Assembly (NCBI RefSeq): GCF_018143015.1
Contig: NC_054748.1
Span: forward strand, 20,776,406-20,840,405
Length of the DNA: 64,000 bases
Direction of reading: 5' to 3'
Origin: Lytechinus variegatus
Lineage: Eukaryota > Echinodermata > Echinoidea > Temnopleuroida > Toxopneustidae
Every line of letters starts with the position of its first letter. The stretch's first letter is position 1. Below the pieces are notes generated by a model that saw nothing but the letters and a program-made list of their open reading frames with translations, was not told the origin of the DNA and made no database searches. This document shows, in pieces, positions 49,910-58,378 of the stretch. A program made the translations under genes and the position numbers.

Positions 49910-50274
49910 AAAAACGAGTTCAGAATACAAGCCCATGATTCTGAATAAAGATCAAGAAATTTGAAAATATGGACTACAGTATACAAAATTTCAAATAAAT
50001 ACACATTATTTTCACAACATTAAATATACACTTTGGACTTGTGCTTGATTTTGTTAGGCATATTTCATCTACTTACTCATTAGCCTTTGTAGGAGATCTG
50101 CTGCTTTGGAAAAATCTATATACTTGGAAGTTTCTTTGAGGTGTTAACAAGGCTTGTCGGATCGTTTTTGGAGTCCTTTCATAACTCTTCCACGAGGTTT
50201 CAATTAGTTCAGATGAACATCTCCTGTGAGTGAATATAAAAAGATAGTTTGATCAGATATTCAAGGTGTAGAAA

Positions 50275-50456
50275 TAAAAACATCATCATAATCATCACCA
50301 TCATCATCATCATGTCATCACCAACATCATCATCACCATCATCATCATCATCACCATCACCATCATCATCATCCTCATCATCACCAACATCATCATCGAT
50401 CATCATCTTCATCATCATCATCACCATCACCATCATCATAATAATAATAATAGGCA
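50275..50456. repeat. (ATC)n microsatellite
   Basis: Interrupted atc units. A second run lies at 50661-50775. Asp-rich and Ser-rich open frames over them are not genes. Confidence 0.95.
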
Positions 50457-50660
50457 TTTATATAGCGCCATCTATCTAGAAATATTCTATTCCGAGGCGC
50501 GTTGTTATTATTATTATTACCCCGGCTTTATCTTGAGCAGATTCTCAGCGCTCATGCATTCAAGGAATTAATCCTGCCGGGTGCCCATTCACCTCACCTG
50601 GGTCGAGTGCAGGACAGTGTGGATAAATTTCTTGCTGAAGGAAAACACGCCATGGCTGGG
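50455..50660 (-). mobile_element. tRNA-derived SINE, tail part, truncated
   Basis: 'aggcatttatatagcgcc', 'attcaaggaattaatcctgccgg' and 'gtgcccattcacc' match the tail halves of the SINEs at 33110-33249 and 33950-34090. The A and B boxes have been replaced by (ATC)n at 50661. Confidence 0.75.
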
Positions 50661-50775
50661 ATCATCATCACCATCATCATCATCATCACCAACATCATCA
50701 CCACCATCGCTATCATCATCATCATCATCAGTCATCACCAACATCATCATCATCATCACCACCATCATCATCAGT

Positions 50776-51428
50776 GATACTTGATTACACCTACGTCCAC
50801 ATTTCATGAATTATATCCATAAACTTGCAAAGTTATGATGGCAATTCAACAAATACCCCCAACATGGCCAAAGTTCATTGACCCTGAATAACCTTTGACC
50901 TTGATCACATGATCTTAAACTCAGAAGGATATTCAGTAGTACCTGATCACCCCTATGTCCAAGTTTCATGAACTAGGTCCATATACTTTGTAAGTTATGA
51001 CATTTCAAAAACTTAACCTTACATGTAGGTAAAGATTTTTATGGTGATTCCCCCAACACGGTCTAAGTTCATTGACTCTAAATGACCTTGGTCACGTGGA
51101 TATTAAATAATACTTGATTACCCTTATGTTCAAGTTTTATGAACTAGGTCCACATACTCTTTACATTATGATGACATTTCAAAATCTTAACTTTAGGTTG
51201 AGATTTTGATATTTATTCCCCCATCATGGTCTAAGTTCATTGACCCTAAATGACATTTGACCTTGTTTACGTGAAATAAAACTAAAATAATACTTGATTA
51301 CCCTTATGTCCAAGTTTCATGAACTTAGTCCATATACTTTCTAAGTTATGATGATATTTCAAAAACTTAACTATTGGTTTTAATGTTGCCGGAAAAGTTC
51401 CCTCTGCTAAGTGCTATGCAGGCGAGAC
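50776..51428. mobile_element. DR1-array TIR element, copy 2 (left end missing)
   Basis: Four or so diverged units, then 'gttgccggaaaag' and the right end ATGCAGGCGAGAC at 51416-51428. It starts abruptly after an (ATC)n run. Confidence 0.8.
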
Positions 51429-51432
51429 AAAA

Positions 51433-51659
51433 ATGGCAATAGGCAGTTTTTGCATTTACTCCGGAAAAACACTCTGTACAATGCATGAATTCCTTTGAAA
51501 ATGCAATTAAAATCACTATAGAGAGCTGAGAGGTTTTTGTCAAAGATTGAAGATTTGCACCAGACAAACAATTGCAAAAAATGTTGTTGTCCAGACTCAA
51601 GAGATTCCAATGCTTTTCCATTCCACCAACTTTCAACAACAAGTGGAATGCCTCTGGCC
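51433..51659. mobile_element. Left portion of an 'aatgcaagtaaaaccaca' MITE, interrupted
   Basis: 'cctttgaaaatgcaattaaaa' .. 'gctgagaggtttttgtc' .. 'gatttgcacc' matches 36388-36500. The matching last arm lies at 52742-52790, after DR1-array copy 3. Confidence 0.75.
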
Positions 51660-52738
51660 GTCTCACCTGCATCACGCGGTTCAATATAGCAGCAGTGCTC
51701 ACTTTGAATACTACTCTAACTCGCACAAGATGTTCAGTGATACATGGTTACTCTTATTTCCCTTTTTTATGAACTAGACCAATAAACTTACAGAGATATG
51801 ATGATTATTCAACAAAAAACCCCAACATGGCCAAAGTTCATTGACCGTACATGACCTTTGACCTTGATCATGTGACCTGAAACTCGAACAGGATGTTCAG
51901 TGATACTTGATTACTCTTATGTACAAGTTTCATGAATCAGATCCATAAACTTTCAAAGTTATGATGGTAATTCAACAGATACACCCAATTCGGCCAAAGT
52001 TCATTGACCTTTGACCTTGGTCATGTGACCTGAAATGCGCACAGGATGTTCAGTGATACTTGATTACTCTAATGTCCAAGTTTAATGAACTAGACCAATA
52101 AACTTTCAAAGTTATGATGGTAATTCAACAGATACCCCTGATTCAGCCAAAGTTCATTGACCCTAAATGACTTTTGACCTTAATCATGAGACCTGAAACT
52201 TGCACAAAATTTTCAGTGATGCTTGATTACTATTATGTCCAAGTTTCATGAATCAGATCCATAAACTTTCAAAGTTATGATGGGAATTCAACAGAAAGCC
52301 CTAATTCGGCCAAAGTTCATTGACCCTAAATGACCTTTGACCTTGGTCATGTGACGTGAAACTCATGCAGGATGTTCAGTGATACTTGATTAACCTTATG
52401 TCCAAGTTTCATGAACTAGGTCCATACATTTTCTAAGTTATGATGACATTTCAAAAACTTAACCTCAGGTTAAGATTTCGATGTTGATTCCTCCAACATG
52501 GTCTAAGTTCATTGACCCTAAATGACCTTTGACCTTGGTCATGTGACATGAAACTCTAATAGGATGTTCAGTAATACTTGATTAACCTTATGGCCAAGTT
52601 TTATTAAATAGGTCCATATACTTTCTAAGTTATGACGTCATTTCAAAAACTTAACCTCAGGTTAAGATTTGATGTTGTCGCCGCCGCCGCCGTCGGAAAA
52701 GCGGCGCCTTTTGTCTCACTTTGCTTCGCAGGTGAGAC
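51660..52738. mobile_element. DR1-array TIR element, copy 3
   Basis: Left end GTCTCACCTGCAT (51660-51672); right end GCAGGTGAGAC (to 52738), complementary over 11 bp. Both arms carry A/T where copy 1 has G/C (CTCACC against CTCGCC). The interior has about six units of 150-190 bp. It sits inside the MITE whose pieces are 51433-51659 and 52742-52790. Confidence 0.82.
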
Positions 52739-53302
52739 AAAAACCTCTCAGCTCTCCATTGTGATTTGACTTGCACTTTCATTCATTTGTCAATTTTTTC
52801 TTTCTTTCATCAATTCACTGACTCATTCATTCATTCATCAATTCAAATGATCAATTCATCCATTTTATTAACCCAGGATCTTACGTGTAAAGGCATACTC
52901 ACCTGACAAGCTTTCGCGGAGCCCTACGCTCAACTATTGACATGCGCCGCAAACCGTCAGTTTGGTTCGCCTATTTTGGACATAATGCTTTCAAAGATAA
53001 AAATTTCTAATCATATATACTCACGAACTTCCTGGACAACCAGCAAACCCTGTAGAATCCTGATTTGAAAATTAATATGAGAAAAAAAACGTGATTATCC
53101 AGTGCTGTCAAAATGTTCCCATGTTGCAGCAGTATCTTGGAAAGTCGAAAATAGACTGCGCATGCGCGGTGTCGGCGCAGCAAACATGAATATTCAGGCT
53201 TTGCAGAGAGATTAATGAATATGCATGAAGCGATGGGGTGACAGATTGTAAACAAACACACGTGTTCTTAATGTCATCCTTGCCCCCGGCTGACGGCAAA
53301 AC

Positions 53303-53757
53303 ATGGACCTCCAGAGAGAGATTGCATCATCTGTGAGAGATTTAAATCTGAAATATGAATTGAAAAACGGACAAGTAATGCTACTAGTCCATGCCCTAAA
53401 TGGGAGGAACACCCTGTTTTTTTTTGTTCCAGGCATTATTTCAGTCGAATCAATCTTGACTAATTGAGTCTATTACGCGGGGGTCCCGTCATTATTATGT
53501 TCTTAACGAATGATTTCTGTTTCATCATGTTCATGTATTGATGAATTTTTAAATGATGGCAAATAAATAAATTGTATTGAAAAAAAGGTCATGCTCGATT
53601 TCATGTCTACTGATTCAGGTTTACGAACAGGACAATTCGACCTGATATTTTCTTCACCGGAAGTCACAAGATCACCAACATGGTGGCAGTGGCTACAAGA
53701 AAATAAAAGACGAATCACCCTCCTTGCACTAGATGAGGTGCATTGTCTGTCAAAGTG
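53303..53757 (+). pseudogene. RecQ-type helicase fragment, two partial exons
   Basis: 53303-53425 opens with ATG and reads 'MDLQREIASSVRDLNLKYEL', then 'LLVHALNGRNTLFFFVPG'. It resembles the RecQ N-terminal region, but the Walker A lysine motif (PTGxGKS) is absent. 53619-53757 reads 'FDLIFSSPEVTRSPTWWQWL' and 'ITLLALDEVHCLSKW', which contains the DExH box (DEVH) of helicase motif II and the usual RecQ 'DEVHCLSxWG' context; it ends at a donor (aagtg|GTAAAC). The motif Ia region between them (about 70 residues in RecQ proteins) and everything after motif II are missing. It is therefore a gene fragment, probably captured between the inverted repeats around it. RecQ helicases unwind DNA; no activity is expected here. 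Confidence 0.7.
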
Positions 53758-54944
53758 GTAAACATTTATTTGTTATTTGAACATAACACACATACACGTA
53801 TCTACTAGGTGTTGACAAAACAAATCACACTTTTGATCTTCACTAACTGAAAAGCTATACATATATCAAATTGAAATTTTCTTAGCTATGAAATTTTCAT
53901 GAAATACACTTTATCAATTTTCTTTAAATGATGATATAAATAATTAAAAATCCGGTTTGGGATGAATATAGTGCACAGAATTTTACACAGTAATCATTTA
54001 GAGCATGACAGTGTACCTCTTGCAACCAAGAGACGCAAATGACAAAGGTTATCAGGTTATAGAAAATAACGAGTGTGACACACAACGGTAGTGTGTGATA
54101 TTGTTGCGTTCTAGATAAGTTACTGCTAAATTTATATTTGATGACTTTGAAGACTTGATAAAAAAGAATATCTAGATAAATATTCACAGGATTATTTTAA
54201 GGATAATGAGAGTGTAGGCAGAGGGGGCGCTCAAGGATGGGGGCATGCACAGTGCCCGCACTTTTGAAGTCCTAACAATCAACCCTTCTAAATCTTAACA
54301 TGCTCTTTTTATTTCTAATAGCGCCCCTTTGCTTTTACATCAGAGCTCCTCATCGCTTAAAATACCCCCATCTTTATTTCAGTAGTGCCCTTTCTGTTCC
54401 ATTAGTGCCAAATTCTTTTGAAATAGTGCCCCTTTCATCTTCAGTCGTACCTCACTTCTCTTCCAATATAGTACATTCCCTACATATTTCTCTTCAAATA
54501 ATGTCCCTTTCTCTTTCAAAAGTGCCCCTGTAACCCTTAACACTACCAAAACTGTCCCATTTTTTTCAAGTCTGCCCCCTTTCTCTTCGAATAATGCCCA
54601 TTTCTCTTTCAATACTGCTATCCTTTCTCTTTCAAGTTCCCCTTATCACTCCCAAAACCGCCCAGCAAGTACCTGAATATTCATGTTTGCTGCGCCGACA
54701 CGCGCATGCGCAGTCTATTTTCGACTTTCCAAGATGGCCTGCTACAACATGGGAACATTTTGACAGCACTGGATAATCACGTTTTTTTTCTCATATTAAT
54801 TTTCAAATCAGGATTCTACAGGGTTTGCTGGTTGTCCAGGAAGTTCGTGAGTATATGACTAGAAATTTTTATCTTTTAAAGCATTATGTCCAAAATAAGC
54901 GAACCAAACTGACGGTTTGCGGCGCATGTCAATAGTTGATCGTA

Positions 54945-54971
54945 GGGCTCCGCCGCTTCGCGGCGGAGCCC
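54945..54971. repeat. Perfect GC-rich hairpin, 12-bp stem
   Basis: GGGCTCCGCCGC and its exact complement around a TTC loop. The equivalent place in the other arm (about 52914-52935) reads 'tttcgcggagccctacgctc' and has only one side of the stem. Confidence 0.95.
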
Positions 54972-54984
54972 TGTAGGGTTACTG

Positions 54985-55320
54985 ACAAGCATGAAGTATG
55001 GTCAAAATAATTCTCTGAATAAATAGTTAAAACAGAAATCAAGCACTTACCACGATTATAAAAAAACGAAAAGTTCTCTCCTTCTACCCCCGTCTCGATC
55101 GGCCATTTTTGTTATGAATTGTAACAAAATGGCCGATCGAAACGGGGGTAGGAGAACTTTTCGTTTTTTGAGGTTCCAGTCTGTGCCCAGATGTCAGAAA
55201 AGCTGCCACTCGACCCACTCGTTAGACCATCATCCATATAATCATGGTAAGTGCTTGATTTCTGTTTTAACTATTTATTCGGAGAATTATTTTGACCATA
55301 CTTCACGCTTGTCAGGTGAG
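54985..55320. repeat. Imperfect palindrome with an extra exon-like segment in one arm
   Basis: 'gaagtatggtcaaaataatt' .. 'agaaatcaagcacttacca' .. 'gatcggccat' is inverted on the right. The right arm has about 75 extra bp (55167-55242). From the ATG at 55129 a frame starting MADRNGGRRTFRFLRFQ runs through this extra piece to a donor-like aatcatg|GTAAGT. The right arm thus looks like a first coding exon plus donor, while the left arm lacks the distal part of the exon. Confidence 0.7.
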
Positions 55321-55384
55321 TATGCCAAATTGCACGTAAGATCCTGGGCTCCCACCCGCGTAGCGGGCGAGAGTTCCCCTGGTT

Positions 55385-56080
55385 TAGCCTGGGGCGTTTT
55401 GGGGAGTGAAAGTTATATACTGTACGTATGGAGTCACTCCCCACTAACGCCTGGGATTCCTCCCTATACTTCCCCACATACGGGTACAAAACCAGAAACT
55501 TTCGCCCCGAGAATTCTACTTTCCCTCTAAAAGATCTAGCCCTAAAACATGTACATGGGGTTCAACTTCATTTCCAACATTTCAGCGATATTGATTTCAT
55601 TTTTAAAGAAGAATTCATTAAAAAAACGAGAGATTTGTTTTGAAAAGATGGAAAGAGCTTACTTCCGTGTTTACGTCGCCATCTTGATTTCTTTGTCTTC
55701 CGCTTGGCGACAGCACGCAAATCGCGGGATTTGCGTGCTGTCGCCAAGCGGAAGACAAAGAAATCAAGATGGCGACGTAAACACGGAAGTAAGCTCTTTC
55801 CATCTTTTCAAAACAAATCTCCCGTTTTTTTAATGAATTCTTCTTTAAAAATGAAATCAATATCGCTGAAATGTTGGAAATGAAGTTGGACCCCATGTAC
55901 ATGTTTTAGGGCTAGATCTTTTAGAGGGAAAGTAGAATTCTCGGGGCGAAAGTTTCTGGTTTTGTACCCGTATGTGGGGAAGTATAGGGAGGAATCCCAG
56001 GCGTTAGTGGGGAGTGACTCCATACGTACAGTAGGCCTATAAGGCTATATAACTTTCACTCCCCAAAACGCCCCAGGCTA
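55385..56080. mobile_element. Near-perfect palindromic element, 696 bp
   Basis: The arms of about 340 bp meet at 'cacgcaaatcgcgggatttgcgtg' (near 55725). The outer ends read tagcctggggcgttttgggg and its complement. The two arms encode almost the same 94-residue open frame on opposite strands (55549-55833 plus, 55618-55902 minus). The right arm has an extra 'ggcctataaggctat'. High arm identity suggests youth or gene conversion. No transposase. Confidence 0.85.
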
Positions 56081-57000
56081 CCCTGGTTACCATTTTATTT
56101 GCTTGTTCATTCATTCCTCCATCCATCAATTCATTAATTTATTTATCTGCCTGTTCTTTCATTTATTCAATCATTCTTTTATGCAATCATGTCCGTCGTT
56201 CCAACTTCCAAGCCTCCTCCAGCACGTCCAGCGAGTTCCCAAACCGAAAATTTCTAGAGCGGAACTCCGAAGCTGCGGCACGGGGACGCTTCGGCAGACA
56301 CGACGTCCCACATGCCATTTCGACTTCAGCGCTCGCATTCTCCTTGAACGTGCACGAATTGAGAGTAAAATAACCATAATTACCCAAATATTCTGCTCCC
56401 TAGAAATGACTGCAGCAACCTTGAGAGAATGAAGACGTTGAATGTAAGCATGAGGAATCTTGAATTTAAGGTGTTAAGCACAAATTAGAAAAATTAAATC
56501 AGCTATGATATTTTTAGTCACGACGGTAGCAGTACTATCGTCTACAGCGTCTTTCAATATACAAAAATTAATTGAAATTTAGCACCAGTGCAGTTCAGGC
56601 GCATGTACTATGTAGACGTAGCCTACTCCAGAGAAGTGGCGCGGCCGACGTGGAGATATTTCCCTGTAATTTGTTTGTTCAAATGTAATGTCTTGTTTAG
56701 CCAATTCAGATCTAAAAATAGTCCATTTTATTTATTCTTGTAGTCTATTTTCAATTGAAAACCACACCACATCTTCTTCTAAAACAATGATAAAAGTGCA
56801 AGTGCAATGAAATTACATGTTTATAAATCGTATGCACAATGACGCAGGTTTCCTTTGATAACACATCTACCATATTTTCTTCCTTATAAGTTCCCTTTTC
56901 GAATTCAGTTTTAATTCGGAGCAGGGTTGGCGGAACGTATTTTGGTTTGGGGAGGGGGGGGGCAGACTGTGTCACAACCATGCAAGTGACCTATCCCTCC
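56081..57000. other. Intergenic sequence, no gene recognised
   Basis: A GC-richer patch at 56190-56360 has overlapping open frames on both strands with no recognised domain. The rest is AT-rich. Confidence 0.5.
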
Positions 57001-57928
57001 CAGGGGCGGATCCAGGATTTTGAAATAGGGGAGGCGCCATCGGCGAGGGAGCGAAGCGACCGAGCGGGGGGAGGGTGTGGGAGGGGGGATACCCCCCTCC
57101 CACGGCAAGGACTTTTTCAAAAAATCATGTCCAAAAGTAGTATTTTGAGAGCACCTTTAGAAGTAAAATGCACACTTAAATCACTGTAACTTCATGAATA
57201 AAAGACATATACTGACTCATTTAGGAGCTGGTTTCCAGTCACACACCGTATAAGCGGTCATTCAAAACATACATTTGGCAAAGGCTCTTCACTTGCTTGC
57301 ATCGTGTGATTGAAACGTCAAATTTAAATGATACGAAATTGAGACTTGTAATCGATATGTTCCGAATAATCCATTCTGTTTATTGTCATTTGTTTATTTA
57401 CATTGTGTGTTTCAAACGAGAATTGTTTAGTCGTATTTTTTTTCGATTTTGCTGGCAATTTTTTTAAAGATATATTGTAATCAGCAAACCTATAGATTAT
57501 CAAACATTAAAAATGGGGTAAGGGGGGGGGGGGGGTTAATGTCACAACTTCTACTTTTTAACAATACACAATGTGTCCTCGGGACGTTTTTCCCCAGCAC
57601 GAAAGTATTTTTATTCTCCCCCCCCCCCCCCGTCACATAAAATCTTCGCTCCTTACGCTGACATATAGCTGCCTATACACAGCAAACGCGGAGTGGGTCG
57701 ACTGGTGATTGAGAATATACAATTTTGCTCCTTGATAATTCGATGGAATGATTGCTTCGGCGAAACTTAGTTGGGGCGCCCTGGATAATATGCCTCTGAA
57801 TCTACCAGAAAGTGTAAAAGTTAGTTTACATTAAATACAAATATGTCTGACCTATACATTTCAGTGAAAACGTACATGACCAAGGCAGAATGATAATGCT
57901 GCGCACGTGGCGCCCGATATAGGGCTTC

Positions 57929-57975
57929 ATCTTTGCATGGACCCTACCACAGGGTGGTAGGGTCCATGATCTTTG
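57929..57975. mobile_element. 33-bp palindrome inserted with a 7-bp duplication
   Basis: catggaccctaccac, AGG, then its exact complement (57936-57968), flanked on both sides by ATCTTTG (57929-57935 and 57969-57975). The related copy at 12105-12784 has the site uninterrupted (gggcttcatttttgagtg). A similar palindrome is at 62472-62503. Confidence 0.85.
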
Positions 57976-58052
57976 AGTGAAGAATAATCTCGGAGATAGA
58001 CATTATCATTCGCATCGTTGACACTTTCTCTCGCGATCTGTTACTCACAATA

Positions 58053-58378
58053 CAGTGGAAGAGCCGTGGTGTAGTGGTTCTGACTCTCGCCTTGTAAACA
58101 GAGGGTCGTGTGTTCGAATCCCACCAAGGTCTAGCGTCCTTTGGCAAGGCGTTAATCCACACTTTGCCACTCTCGACCCAGGTGCTAAATGGGTACCCGG
58201 TAGGATGCGAAAGATATTGTATGTTTGATTTTGCCAGCGCCATAATGTGGCTGCGATGAATGCAAGGAATGCTCCCCAGGGAGTGGAAAATGTGCACTTT
58301 TCGTGCTTGATTGAAATGAATCCAATGACCGGGGTAATAATATGCTGTAACGCGCTTTGGGCCATTCTGCACTGTTAG
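58053..58378 (+). mobile_element. tRNA-derived SINE, long form
   Basis: A box 'gccgtggtgtagtggttct', B box 'gtgttcgaatcccacc', body 'tttgccactctcgacccagg' and 'gtacccggtaggatgcgaaa', tail 'taatatgctgtaacgcgctt'. It is too long and lacks a proper acceptor stem to be a tRNA gene. Confidence 0.85.

Larger units (their letters stand above)
52873..55354. mobile_element. Composite inverted-repeat element enclosing a RecQ fragment
   Basis: Outer ends 'cccaggatcttacgtg' .. 'ggcatactcacctgacaagc' (52874-52913) are inverted at about 55313-55354. Inside, 52914-53211 and 54672-54944 are inverted copies of about 280-300 bp with small differences. 54985-55320 is itself a palindrome centred near 55110, with an extra 75 bp or so in its right arm. 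The middle (53212-54671) holds helicase-like exons, AT-rich sequence, and degenerate 'agtgcccctttctcttt' repeats (54220-54655). It looks like a large DNA transposon or fold-back complex; the order of events is uncertain. Confidence 0.65.

Noticed and set aside
50209-50807. Asp-rich and Ser-rich open frames
   Set aside because: Translations of (ATC)n repeats around a SINE fragment.
55549-55902. Two nearly identical 94-residue proteins on opposite strands
   Set aside because: Both are the arms of one palindrome; no family similarity or splice context. The duplication of the frame is a consequence of the inverted repeat.
56103-56432. 109-residue plus-strand frame with a GC-rich second half
   Set aside because: The first half is a translation of 'attcatt' repeats; the second half has no recognisable domain and equally open frames occur on the other strand.
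58053-58130. A tRNA gene
   Set aside because: A and B boxes are good, but there is no closed acceptor stem, and about 250 bp of SINE body and tail follow.
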